DNA from: Rivularia sp. T60_A2020_040
GTDB taxonomy: Bacteria; Cyanobacteriota; Cyanobacteriia; Cyanobacteriales; Nostocaceae
Reading direction: 5' to 3'
DNA: 64,000 nt
Assembly (NCBI GenBank): GCA_015272215.1
Contig: JACYMD010000031.1
Span: 1-64,000, forward strand
The notes below the pieces were generated by a model. The model worked only from the letters and a program-made list of their open reading frames with translations, had not been told where the DNA came from and ran no database searches. Shown here in pieces: positions 18,585 to 27,270 of this stretch. The first letter of the stretch is position 1, and the number at the start of each line of letters is the position of its first letter. A program made the translations under genes and the position numbers.

Positions 18585-19799
18585 TCAATCCAACACAGCT
18601 AAAACAGATTTCGGTAGTAATTTATCTTTAAACCAAACGATTTTCGCGGGGACATTATCTAATTTTACTCCGGCTTTATCTAAGTTTAAACGCTCGGAAA
18701 TTGCCAATATTAAATCGTTGCGTTCGGCGCTTCTAACCTGATAAAATTTCTTTTGTAAATATTCAGGTCGCCAATATCCAACTATTTCTAATAAATAGGT
18801 TCTACCATCGGGATGAACTAAGCGAAAATCGGGAATCATCACGCTACCGGGAATCGGAATTAAATCAACTTCACGCTCTAATACCCATTCTGTTTTTGCG
18901 GAATTCCATTTATCAACAAAAGACTCTTCTAACATACTATCGTATTCTTTTGCTGGTGGATAGTGAGATACTAAACCGCATTCAGAATTTAGGGTAAAAC
19001 GTTTGCTTGTCGAGTTACCAGAATAAACATCGCGGGTTTGTAAGGTTGCTGCTAAACTCCATTTTGTCACGTGAAGTAAAGCCGGAATTAACTTGGCGAT
19101 CGCCAATCCGTATCTTGTACTAGGATTAAATAAACTAGTGGGACCATCAACTGTAATTGTAAACCCGTGGTCGGCATCTCCTTCGATATAAGACATTAAT
19201 TGAAATAACTTAAGATAGCGAAATAAAATTTTATATTCACCGGGAGTATTCCGATGAGCGTTGAGAATTAACTGACTAGCTTTATAGAAAATACCTTGAG
19301 TTTGGGAAATATTATATCTATGTAATAAAGCGGATGGTGTAGGAGTATCAAAAGCGGTTAAAATTTTATTTTCATTCAAGTCAGCATATAAACCTTTACT
19401 AACTTGTTCGGGTAAAACTTCTCGTTCTAATTCGTGACTTAATTCATCAGCAATTTTTTTTAAAGTAAACTTTGCAGTATCACGACTGGGAACAGATTTT
19501 GCCGCACTAGCAAATACCCTTTCTCGTAACATCGGGGGTTCGAGGGGACTAACTACTTCAAAAGTAGAAAAACTGCTTTTCAAAATATAAGCCAAACCTC
19601 TTTTTATTTTATAATCTGTACTATCTCCTTCCATTTCTGAAAGTTGACGTTCAAGTTCACCTTGAGTTGTCCCCACAGCTTTTTTATAGCAATCAATTAA
19701 CTCAACAGCTAACTTTAAATGTAATTGATCAATATTTAATCGTTTGGGAATTATTTGCTCGCCATTTTGACGAAAAATCAGTAAATCAGATGGTAACAT
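18585..19799 (-). CDS. Bax1-like nuclease (DUF790), partner of the XPB-type helicase
   Basis: A 404-aa DUF790 protein. In archaea this family (Bax1) binds the XPB helicase and supplies a structure-specific nuclease for repair of damaged DNA. The start MLPSDLLIFR and the C-terminal PD-(D/E)XK-like core (IPDFRLVHPDG, then YLLEIVGYW and a later Lys, about residues 325-355) match the family. An upstream Met in frame would add 15 residues encoded by repeat DNA (GGGAATAGGGAATAGG), so I start at 19799. The helicase gene ends 48 bases upstream on the same strand; the gap is filled with heptamer repeats. The pair forms an XPB-Bax1 operon. Confidence 0.88.
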   Translation of the reverse strand: MLPSDLLIFRQNGEQIIPKRLNIDQLHLKLAVELIDCYKKAVGTTQGELERQLSEMEGDSTDYKIKRGLAYILKSSFSTFEVVSPLEPPMLRERVFASAAKSVPSRDTAKFTLKKIADELSHELEREVLPEQVSKGLYADLNENKILTAFDTPTPSALLHRYNISQTQGIFYKASQLILNAHRNTPGEYKILFRYLKLFQLMSYIEGDADHGFTITVDGPTSLFNPSTRYGLAIAKLIPALLHVTKWSLAATLQTRDVYSGNSTSKRFTLNSECGLVSHYPPAKEYDSMLEESFVDKWNSAKTEWVLEREVDLIPIPGSVMIPDFRLVHPDGRTYLLEIVGYWRPEYLQKKFYQVRSAERNDLILAISERLNLDKAGVKLDNVPAKIVWFKDKLLPKSVLAVLD

Positions 19800-19803
19800 T
19801 TTT

Positions 19804-19856
19804 AGGGAATAGGGAATAGGGAATAGGCAACTGTCAACTGTCAACTGTCAACTGTC
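19804..19856. repeat. Repeat tract between helicase and Bax1 genes
   Basis: GGGAATA repeats followed by four TGTCAAC heptamers. The heptamers reach the helicase stop codon and encode part of its last codons. Confidence 0.85.
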
Positions 19857-21386
19857 TTCTTGTTCGTTCCAAATATTCATTTGCTTGTGAGATTTCTTAG
19901 TAGAATATTTACCATCTGAAGATTTTTCAGCGGCTTTATAAGTTCTTCCTCCACCAGTTCCATATATCACTTGTAATCCTTCACCTTTGCGCTCTCTGTG
20001 TTTAGGTGGTTGTTCTTTTTCAACTCCTCTACGTCTTTCCGAAGTTCTTTCTTCACTAGTATTTTCCGCAATTACTTCATATAAAATTGCTCGTTTATTC
20101 TGAGTATTTCCCTTCCTCAATACTCTTCCCAATCTTTGAGTATATTCCCTTGCTGAACCAGTACCGGATAAAATAATTGCAATACTCGCAGCTGGTACAT
20201 CTACACCTTCATTTAACACATGGGAAGCAACTAAAGATTTATATTCACCTTCCTTGAATTTAGTTAGTATTTCATGTCTTTCTTTTACCGGAGTTTGATG
20301 GGTAATTGCCGGAATTAAAAACTCTTGAGAAATTCGATAAACAGTAATATTATCAGCCGTAAAAATTAATATTCTTTCTGAATAATGCTTTGTTAATAAA
20401 TCCGTTAAAATTCTAATTTTTCCATCAGTACCCAAAGCTATTTCTTTCGCTTCTCGATGCGCTAACATCGCACGTCTTCCAGATTGACTCCTAGCACTCA
20501 CCTGCACAAATCTTTGCCAACCTTCAATGCTTCCCAAAGAGATTTTAGAATCTTTTAAAAAGTTATTACGAGTTTCCATCAATTCGTTGTACCTATCCCG
20601 CTCTACTTGGGATAATTTAACTTTAATTTGGACAATTTCGTGTTCTGCTAAAGCTTTTCCTGATAAATCTTCGGCTCTTTTCCGATACACTTCTCTACCA
20701 ATAAGATAGTTTAAATCAGCGTGTTTTCCATCAGTTCGTTCTGGTGTTGCACTCAATCCTAAACGATAAGGTGCAATCGAAAATTCCGCGATAACCTTAT
20801 TAAAATCAGTTGGTAAATGATGACACTCATCAAAAATGATTAAAGCATATTGATTTCCTAAAGTTTCGGCATGAATTGCGGCACTATCATAAGTAGAAAC
20901 TAGTATAGGAGTTCTATCCTTGGAACCACCACCGAGTAAACCTATTTTGACATCGGGGAAAGCAGCTTCTAAATGAGCGTACCATTGATGCATTAAATCC
21001 AAAGTTGGTACAACAATCAACGTCGTGCGTGGGGTAGATTCCATCGCTAACTGTGCTAAATAAGTCTTCCCGGCTGCGGTGGGAAGCACTACAACTCCTT
21101 GTCTTTTGGCTAACTTCCAAGCCTTTAGAGCTTCACTTTGATGGGGATAAGGTTCCATCACCAAACCAGGATTCATTTCCACAGGATAAAATGCTTTAGC
21201 CTCATCGACAAAATCCGTTGCTTCTGCTTGTAGAGTTTCCACCAAACGGCGATATTCAATCGCTTTAATGCGGAATTTCTCTACTCTATCATCCCATGTA
21301 GCAAAATCCATCCATGCCTTACCTCCTGGTGGTGGATGTAAAATTAATGTACCGCGATTGAATGTCAGTTTGGGTATGCGAACCAT
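19848..21386 (-). CDS. XPB-type superfamily 2 DNA helicase
   Basis: A 512-aa SF2 helicase. It has Walker A (LPTAAGKTY, about residue 103), a DECHH-type motif II (IIFDECHHLP), motif III (GLSATPERTDG), motif IV-V (ASHVLNEGVDVPAA) and motif VI (YTQRLGRVLRKG). A 90-residue N-terminal part and an insertion between the two helicase lobes (about 225-320) fit XPB/Rad25-like enzymes. XPB opens DNA in nucleotide excision repair. The downstream DUF790/Bax1 gene makes this assignment strong. The C-terminal 60 residues are basic and Gly/Lys-rich. The organism would still be expected to have UvrABC, so this pair may add a second repair or a defence role. Confidence 0.88.
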   Translation of the reverse strand: MVRIPKLTFNRGTLILHPPPGGKAWMDFATWDDRVEKFRIKAIEYRRLVETLQAEATDFVDEAKAFYPVEMNPGLVMEPYPHQSEALKAWKLAKRQGVVVLPTAAGKTYLAQLAMESTPRTTLIVVPTLDLMHQWYAHLEAAFPDVKIGLLGGGSKDRTPILVSTYDSAAIHAETLGNQYALIIFDECHHLPTDFNKVIAEFSIAPYRLGLSATPERTDGKHADLNYLIGREVYRKRAEDLSGKALAEHEIVQIKVKLSQVERDRYNELMETRNNFLKDSKISLGSIEGWQRFVQVSARSQSGRRAMLAHREAKEIALGTDGKIRILTDLLTKHYSERILIFTADNITVYRISQEFLIPAITHQTPVKERHEILTKFKEGEYKSLVASHVLNEGVDVPAASIAIILSGTGSAREYTQRLGRVLRKGNTQNKRAILYEVIAENTSEERTSERRRGVEKEQPPKHRERKGEGLQVIYGTGGGRTYKAAEKSSDGKYSTKKSHKQMNIWNEQEDS

Positions 21387-21693
21387 TTAGAGTTTTCCCA
21401 ACTCTTTGATACTTTTATTAATAACCTATAATGGTGCATAATAAGTTACCAGAATCAAAATTAAATTTAAAAAAATCTGGGATTTATTCAGAATAATTAC
21501 AGATGTATTTTAAAAATATTGTTCTCGATCTGACTTACATAAACCTTGTCATACTGATACTCATTTCCATCTTTTTGAAAGTTAATTAATTTTACATTTT
21601 AGGTTTGAAATTAGAGCTAAGAATTTAGTGTCCACAACTATTCCCAATTCCCAATTACAATAAATAAACAAACCCTCTATATTTATTATTAAA
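21387..21693. other. Gap between divergent helicase and TPR genes
   Basis: AT-rich sequence of 307 bases with no gene. Both promoters must lie here. I saw no clear repeat except CCCAATTCCCAATT near 21640. Confidence 0.6.
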
Positions 21694-23538
21694 GTGTCTG
21701 AATTGCCATTACGGGATAAATATCTAGCCTTAATCGATGAAATTGTCCAAGCTACCCTCAAGGGCAAAATTAGTTCTCAAGGACAAGTGTATCAAATGCT
21801 GCTTAAAGGTATTTCCGTAGGGACGGGAGAAGTGTTTGAATTAGTCTTGAGTGAAAATTTGGATTTTACGACTCTTCGGGTGGATGGTGAAACTGATGAA
21901 TTGAAAAAAGCTAAGATAACCCGTACTTTAAGAGCATTAAAAACAATTCAAACTCAATGGAAACGAGTAGAAGAACAAAATAAGGCGACAGAATCAATTT
22001 TATCTGCTGTCAGGGAAATTACCACAGCACCAGAGAATGAACGTTTAACGATATTTTTGCGCGTTACCGATCCTAATAATAAACAACCTTTAAATCAAAA
22101 ACAACTCCAACAGTTGGCAAAATCACTACAGCAAAATGTAGAGACTTTTAACTTAAAATCTTTAGAGGAATTTTCTCAAGGTATCGCTCGCGGTATTGCT
22201 TCTTGTGAGAAAGTGCAACAGCATTTGATAAGCTGGATGTATGAACAAAATCGTTCGTCGATCGGATTTGGTGGAGTATCCGAAGAAAGTGGTCCTTGGA
22301 CAACTTGGGCAAAACAAGTTGATGGAGAGTTTAGTAAAGAATTATTTCGTATTTTAGCGAAACAACAATCTCCTGTAGAATTTGCACGCAATCAACGGAT
22401 TTTTAATCTGAGTGATTGGGTTGAATTAACTTTAATTTTACAATTTTTACAGCGAGGATTAGTTAATTGGTTTGACCAACAAGCTTACAATGTCAAAGCC
22501 GGTTCAAACTTATCAATTTCGACTTATTTAACCTTTGCTGTAATTTGGAGTCAGTTAGGAAACGGTTTTGGTGCCGATACTGCTTATGGTAGTGCTGCAT
22601 GGCAAATAGTGTTACAAATATTGCGTAACTTTTCACAAAGACCTTATTTTCCTTTGTATGGTGGAATCGTTGCTTCTTTTTCAGGTAATTATTTAAAAGA
22701 TGCACTTTCCTATTTAGATGAACCTTTACGAAGAGTTGAGGGAACTCAGGAAAAAGCGAGAATTTTGACGATTTTGGGTTACTCTCAAAGAGCATTAGGA
22801 CAATATGAAAGTTCGGTGAATTTTCATCAACAAGCTTTAGAAATAGCCCGGAATTTTGGAGATAGTGCTTGTGAAGTTGCAAACTTAAATCATCTGAGTC
22901 GTAGTTACGTTGATCAGAAAAACTATGCGGAAGCGATAAATAATTCTCAAAGAGCTTTAATATTAAGCAGACAAACTGGAGATAAAGTTTCTGAAGCAAA
23001 TGCTTTAGCGAATTTGGGTTACAGTGAAGTCATGCAGGCTCAAGAGTCGGGAGCAGAACCAGAAACTTATGAGATGGCAATAAATTATCTGCAACAAGGT
23101 TTGAGTTTATCAGAAAAGTTGGGTGATTTACAAAGTAAAGCTTTATGTTTGAGTAGTTTGGGTATAGCTTATTTAGTCACAGAGAAACCAGCAGATGCTA
23201 TTAAACATTTAGAAGCAGGTTTTAAGACTGCTCAAACTTGTGGAGATTTATATTTACAGGGTTTAAATTTAAGTAATTTAGCAGAAGCAAATTACAGTTT
23301 AGCTAGTTTTGAAAGAGCTATTTACACAGCTTCATTAGGGATGTATATACTCAATCAAATTGCTTCACGAGAATGGTATAAACCAGCTAAATTACTATCA
23401 ACTTTACAAAATCAATTGGGTGAAGAAGTTTTTAAAAACCTTTTGAATAATAATCGTCCTAAGATGATTGCTTTTATCGGAGTGGATGGATACGATTATA
23501 TTCCCCAGTTGATTGAAGAATATAGAAATAATTCGTAA
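21694..23538 (+). CDS. TPR-repeat protein (614 aa)
   Basis: A soluble 614-aa protein that starts with GTG. The N-terminal 200 residues are helical and contain no motif I know. Residues about 340-570 carry at least five tetratricopeptide repeats of the kinesin-light-chain/NPHP3 kind (ILGYSQRALGQYESSVNFHQQALEIA; ANLGYSEVM; SSLGIAYLV; SNLAEANYSLASFERAIYTASLGM). Such repeats bind other proteins. The partner is unknown. Proteins of this layout are frequent in filamentous cyanobacteria. It stands alone on the plus strand. Confidence 0.8.
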   Translation: MSELPLRDKYLALIDEIVQATLKGKISSQGQVYQMLLKGISVGTGEVFELVLSENLDFTTLRVDGETDELKKAKITRTLRALKTIQTQWKRVEEQNKATESILSAVREITTAPENERLTIFLRVTDPNNKQPLNQKQLQQLAKSLQQNVETFNLKSLEEFSQGIARGIASCEKVQQHLISWMYEQNRSSIGFGGVSEESGPWTTWAKQVDGEFSKELFRILAKQQSPVEFARNQRIFNLSDWVELTLILQFLQRGLVNWFDQQAYNVKAGSNLSISTYLTFAVIWSQLGNGFGADTAYGSAAWQIVLQILRNFSQRPYFPLYGGIVASFSGNYLKDALSYLDEPLRRVEGTQEKARILTILGYSQRALGQYESSVNFHQQALEIARNFGDSACEVANLNHLSRSYVDQKNYAEAINNSQRALILSRQTGDKVSEANALANLGYSEVMQAQESGAEPETYEMAINYLQQGLSLSEKLGDLQSKALCLSSLGIAYLVTEKPADAIKHLEAGFKTAQTCGDLYLQGLNLSNLAEANYSLASFERAIYTASLGMYILNQIASREWYKPAKLLSTLQNQLGEEVFKNLLNNNRPKMIAFIGVDGYDYIPQLIEEYRNNS

Positions 23539-23554
23539 TTAATTGTCAAAATAA

Positions 23555-23625
23555 CCCGTCAAGGACTATAAGTCCTTGTCTAATAGCATAAGTCCATTAA
23601 AATGGACTAGGAAAAATGCTTTTTA
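23555..23625. repeat. REP-like repeat with AGTCCATTAAAATGGACT palindrome
   Basis: Two nested palindromes, AGGACTATAAGTCCT and AGTCCATTAAAATGGACT, lie between convergent genes. A related copy in the other orientation is at about 59655-59725. Confidence 0.7.
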
Positions 23626-23633
23626 TCGTCATT

Positions 23634-24419
23634 TCATAGTTCCACTCGATCAGGAATTACAATATAACCAGTATTTGCATCACCTAATACTATATTCCGT
23701 TGTTCTCCCCAATACCACCAATAAGCCGCAACATAAGCACAGATAATACTATCAAGTTTGTCTTCTGCTGCTTTGAGGGCTATACCTGTCTTAGGAATAG
23801 AAGTAATAAATAAACCGCAGAGACAAGACAGTGCGTTGCGGGGGTTCCCCCCGTTGTAGCAACTGTCGCGCTGAGTACGCAGAGGAGGAGTGAGAGTTGG
23901 TAAAATATCGGTGATGTAATTGTACAACTTGGTTAGTTCGAGATGGCGATCGCTAATTCTGCCTTTTTTATATTTAAGAATACGTTGTAATCGGAAAAGG
24001 TTAACGATAGCGGGATGGGGAAACACCTCAATTTGATATCTACCAAGTTTTTGGGGTTGTATAGTCGGAGCGTGAAGATAACCGCGAGACTCTAATTCTA
24101 AACCAAAATTGACCGTGCGCTCAGCAAAAGCTAAACCAAGATTAGCGGGGTAACATCCAGCGTGATACTTACCAAAATGTTTGTGAGTCAGTTTGTCAGG
24201 TAAACGACTTCCCGTAGCGTTGGGAATCAAAGTTGGTGCATCTACACCGATAATTGCACTTTCATCCGCTTTGACACAATCATCAACCCAAGTCAGAATA
24301 TCTACAATTGAATCTTTTCTATCTAAATCTTGTAATTCCAACTTTCCATCAATTAATTCTAAATAACATAAACCACTTGGTTGCGATTTCCAACCCAAAT
24401 CAATACCGATAAATTTCAT
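23634..24419 (-). CDS. DUF429 family protein (predicted RNase H-like fold) with in-frame repeat insertion
   Basis: A 261-aa DUF429 protein. The start MKFIGIDLGWKSQPSGL, the acidic strand IIGVDAPTLIPN and the C-terminal AAEDKLDSIICAYVAAYWWYWG match the family, for which a ribonuclease H-like fold has been predicted; the function is unknown. Residues about 183-205 (RTQRDSCYNGGNPRNAL and following) are Cys/Asn/Gly-rich and unlike the rest. They are encoded by a hairpin-forming repeat at 23816-23887 inserted without breaking the frame. A GTG three codons upstream is a possible alternative start. Confidence 0.8.
   Translation of the reverse strand: MKFIGIDLGWKSQPSGLCYLELIDGKLELQDLDRKDSIVDILTWVDDCVKADESAIIGVDAPTLIPNATGSRLPDKLTHKHFGKYHAGCYPANLGLAFAERTVNFGLELESRGYLHAPTIQPQKLGRYQIEVFPHPAIVNLFRLQRILKYKKGRISDRHLELTKLYNYITDILPTLTPPLRTQRDSCYNGGNPRNALSCLCGLFITSIPKTGIALKAAEDKLDSIICAYVAAYWWYWGEQRNIVLGDANTGYIVIPDRVEL
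23816..23887. repeat. Palindromic repeat inserted inside the DUF429 gene
   Basis: About 72 bases with a GC-rich inverted repeat (GCGTTGCGGGGG against CCCCCCGTTGTAGC) and outer CAGT/ACTG arms. It is much more GC-rich than the host gene and has the look of the palindromic repeats scattered in Nostocales genomes. Confidence 0.75.
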
Positions 24420-24772
24420 TTTTTGCACTTGAATAAGTAGTTGGACAAAATTAAGTTCATATCTCCTTCGGAGACGCTTGCGCGAACGTTGAGACAGGGA
24501 ATAGGGAATAGGGAATAGGGAACATCCAATCTTGTTATGTAATTAATTCTGTCTTAGTACTTATAGAGTTATTTTCGCATTTTTTCAAATTTATTACGAA
24601 AAGCTTTCTAATGTGACACATAGTCCGTAGACTGATAGTCCACAAAAAGTGACAATCGCCATATGTATGAATCGAAAACAAAGATTCTTCGTGCTTTTGG
24701 TCATATTGTGAGACAAAAAAGGCTAAAAATCAGCAATAATAAATCAAAAGATATATTTTATTAAAGCAAATT
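24420..24772. other. Gap with repeats before the first toxin-antitoxin pair
   Basis: A CTCCTTCGGAGACGCTTGCG repeat (about 24463-24490) and GGGAATA repeats (24496-24522) are followed by AT-rich sequence. The toxin-antitoxin promoter should lie in the last 150 bases. No gene is visible. Confidence 0.6.
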
Positions 24773-25048
24773 ATGGCTATCTTACTTAAATTAGACCCTG
24801 AAATTGAATCACGTTTAATTGCTCAAGCTACAGCCCAGGGAACATCTGTAGAAATATTATTGAAAACTTTAGTTGAAGGTTTGTTAGCAAATTCATCACA
24901 ACCTGCATCTCTAACACTATCACATCAAGAACGTGCAGAAAGGTTTTCAAATTGGGTTAAAAATCACACGAAAAGCACAGCACCACCGCTTTCCGAGCAA
25001 GCAATTAGCCGTGAAAATATCTATACCAGAGAAGATGAAATATTATGA
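24773..25048 (+). CDS. Antitoxin of a VapBC-type pair
   Basis: A 91-aa protein. Residues 1-45 (MAILLKLDPEIESRLIAQA...EILLKTLVEGLL) look like a ribbon-helix-helix DNA-binding unit: a short strand followed by two helices. The C-terminal half is polar and likely binds the toxin. The stop codon overlaps the start of the PIN toxin by four bases (ATGA), a layout usual for antitoxin-toxin operons. It should bind and silence the toxin and repress its own promoter. Confidence 0.8.
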   Translation: MAILLKLDPEIESRLIAQATAQGTSVEILLKTLVEGLLANSSQPASLTLSHQERAERFSNWVKNHTKSTAPPLSEQAISRENIYTREDEIL

Positions 25049-25482
25049 GTTATCTGGTTGATACAAATATTTTATTGCGGAGTATCCAAGAAAATCACCC
25101 AATGCATGAATCTTCTGTTCAAGCAGTGAGGAAGTTGCTAGCACAAGAGGAAACTTTGTGTATAGTACCGCAAAATTTGATTGAATTTTGGGTGGTTGCA
25201 ACTCGTCCATTAGAAGTTAATGGATTAGGTTTATCGGTTGCTGATGCTTTACAAGAATTAGAACAGATGAAGACTTTTTTCGTTCTTTTACCCGATACAG
25301 CACTAATCTTTTCAGCGTGGGAAACCTTGATTAGTAAATACAAAATTATTGATAAACCTTCTCATGATGCTCGATTAGTTGCAGCGATGACAGTTCATAA
25401 TATGACTCATCTCTTAACATTCAATATAAATGATTTTAAAAGATTTTCTGAAATAATTGCAATTGACCCTCGTGATATTTGA
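25045..25482 (+). CDS. PIN-domain toxin (VapC-type RNase)
   Basis: A 145-aa PIN-domain protein. The acidic active-site residues are visible: Asp in LVDTNILLR (about 6), Glu in NLIEFWVV (about 48) and Asp in SHDARLVAAM (about 109), plus LTFNINDFKRF near the end. PIN toxins cut tRNA or rRNA when free of antitoxin. The start overlaps the antitoxin stop by four bases. It is likely a working pair because no motif is missing. Confidence 0.87.
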   Translation: MSYLVDTNILLRSIQENHPMHESSVQAVRKLLAQEETLCIVPQNLIEFWVVATRPLEVNGLGLSVADALQELEQMKTFFVLLPDTALIFSAWETLISKYKIIDKPSHDARLVAAMTVHNMTHLLTFNINDFKRFSEIIAIDPRDI

Positions 25483-25593
25483 TGACAACCAGACTAAGAA
25501 GATTGGAAGAAATCTGCGGATGAGTTGTATATCAACAGTATATTTCTGCAAAACCATGAGAAAATATCCCCAACCCCTACCTCACACATCATA

Positions 25594-26499
25594 ATGTCCA
25601 CCAACACCGATATTTTCCCATCACTACCATCAAAATCTTGGCAAGAAACATCTACAACTCTACATTTATGGACGCAAATAATCGGTAAAATCCGTATGGA
25701 ATTAACTCCATTAATCAACCATTGGTGGAATGTCACCCTTTACGTTACATCACGAGGATTAACTACTTCTCCCATACCTTACGAAACCCGATTCTTTCAA
25801 ATAGATTTTGATTTTATTGCTCACGAACTTTGTATTTCTACCTCTGACGGAGAACGTAGAACATTCGCTTTAAAACCCTTTTCCGTAGCCGAATTTTACC
25901 AGAAAACAATGGACGCTCTAACATCCCTTGATATTAAAGTAAAAATATCCACAATGCCTCAAGAAATATCCAACCCCATCCGCTTTGAGGAAGACACCAA
26001 ACACGCAGCTTATGACTCAAAATACGTACATAAATTTTGGCAAGTATTAGCCCAAAGTAACCGTATATTTACAGACTTTCGTTCCCGCTTTATCGGTAAA
26101 GTTAGCCCCACACACTTCTTCTGGGGAAGCTTCGACTTAGCTCTGACGCGCTTTTCCGGACGTATTGCACCCAAACATCCCGGAGCCTCTGGAGTAGCCG
26201 ATTTTATCACCCATGAAGCATATTCTCACGAAGTCAGCAGTTGTGGATTTTGGTCTGGTGGAGGTGGAGTCGAACCATTTTTCTATTCCTACACTTATCC
26301 CGAACCCGCAGGTTTTAAAGATTACCCAATCAAACCGGAAGGCGCTTATTATCACCAAGATATACAAGAATTCGTTTTACCCTTAGAAGCATTAAGAATA
26401 TCAGATTCCCCCGAAGAAACCTTATTATCCTTCCTACAAAGTACTTATGAAGCTGCTGCTGTACTCGGTAAATGGGATAGGGAAGCATTGGAACGTTAG
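25594..26499 (+). CDS. DUF5996 family protein
   Basis: A 301-aa soluble protein of unknown function, found widely in bacteria. The recognised features are FPSLPSKSWQETSTTLHLWTQIIGKIR at the start, NHWWNVTLYVTSRGLTTSPIP, the middle THFFWGSFDLALTRFSGR and the C-terminal FWSGGGGVEPFFYSYTYPEPAGF. An in-frame start 23 codons upstream would add an unlikely segment; the ATG at 25594 begins the family's conserved part. It sits between two toxin-antitoxin pairs and is read in the same direction. Confidence 0.85.
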   Translation: MSTNTDIFPSLPSKSWQETSTTLHLWTQIIGKIRMELTPLINHWWNVTLYVTSRGLTTSPIPYETRFFQIDFDFIAHELCISTSDGERRTFALKPFSVAEFYQKTMDALTSLDIKVKISTMPQEISNPIRFEEDTKHAAYDSKYVHKFWQVLAQSNRIFTDFRSRFIGKVSPTHFFWGSFDLALTRFSGRIAPKHPGASGVADFITHEAYSHEVSSCGFWSGGGGVEPFFYSYTYPEPAGFKDYPIKPEGAYYHQDIQEFVLPLEALRISDSPEETLLSFLQSTYEAAAVLGKWDREALER

Positions 26500-26518
26500 A
26501 AACTAACAGTTAAATTAA

Positions 26519-26827
26519 ATGCGTGTTATTAGTAAAAGGACGCTGAGAGAATTCTGGGAGAAGCACTCTAATGCTCAAACTGGTCTTATATTATGGTATC
26601 AGCGCATATCTGATTCTAATTTCAAAGACTTCAATGATATACGTCAGTTATTTGCCTCGGCAGATTTAGTTAAAAATTTTACCGTTTTTAATATTAGCGG
26701 TAATAATTACAGACTGATTACCTACATAGACTATGAATACCAAATAATATTTATTCGCGCTGTACTTACTCACGCTGAATACGATAAGGAAAACTGGAAA
26801 AATGACGACTGGTTTGAAAACTCCTAG
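26519..26827 (+). CDS. higB: HigB-type mRNA interferase toxin
   Basis: A 102-aa RelE-superfamily toxin of the HigB (HigB-like, toxin-first) group. The motifs MRVISKRTLREFWEKH, the middle YRLITYIDYEYQIIFIRAVLTHAEYDKENW and the final Trp/Asp-rich tail are typical. HigB toxins cut mRNA on the ribosome. The gene precedes its antitoxin, the unusual toxin-first order of this group, and the reading frames overlap by 26 bases. It follows the DUF5996 gene by only 19 bases and may be co-transcribed with it. Confidence 0.88.
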   Translation: MRVISKRTLREFWEKHSNAQTGLILWYQRISDSNFKDFNDIRQLFASADLVKNFTVFNISGNNYRLITYIDYEYQIIFIRAVLTHAEYDKENWKNDDWFENS

Positions 26828-27209
26828 TAGCTATTACATTGAATTAATCATTACCTTTCCTCCCCGTCCAATTACTAATGAAGAGGAATTAAAAGCTACT
26901 CAAAACCGAATTAATTCTATACTCGATAAAGAAAATATTACAAAAGATGATAAAGACTATCTAAAAGTATTGAGTACGCTAGTTTATGATTACGAAAATC
27001 AACATGAAGCAATACCAATTTTAAAAGGAGTTACTTTGCTCAAGGCATTGTTAGAAGAATCTTCACTTCAACCTCAAGATTTGATTCCTATTTGCGAAAG
27101 TGAATCAAGAGTTTTAGATATTTTAAATGGTAAAAGTCAACTTACTGAAAGTGAGATAAAACAGCTAGCTGATTTTTTCAAGATGTCTCCCAGTTACTTC
27201 CTAGGATAA
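26802..27209 (+). CDS. higA: HigA-type antitoxin with XRE helix-turn-helix
   Basis: A 135-aa antitoxin. The N-terminal half (residues 1-75) is charged and helical and should cover the toxin. The C-terminal half has a helix-turn-helix (about 83-130: LKALLEESSLQPQDLIPICESESRVLDIL... and LADFFKMSPSYFLG) as in XRE-type repressors of toxin-antitoxin operons. It starts inside the end of higB (26-base overlap), which couples translation of the two. Confidence 0.87.
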   Translation: MTTGLKTPSSYYIELIITFPPRPITNEEELKATQNRINSILDKENITKDDKDYLKVLSTLVYDYENQHEAIPILKGVTLLKALLEESSLQPQDLIPICESESRVLDILNGKSQLTESEIKQLADFFKMSPSYFLG

Positions 27210-27270
27210 GGGAAACTAATTTTTTGAAACGCAAAGTATCGCAAAGGTAAACGCAGAGGAACACGGAGAT

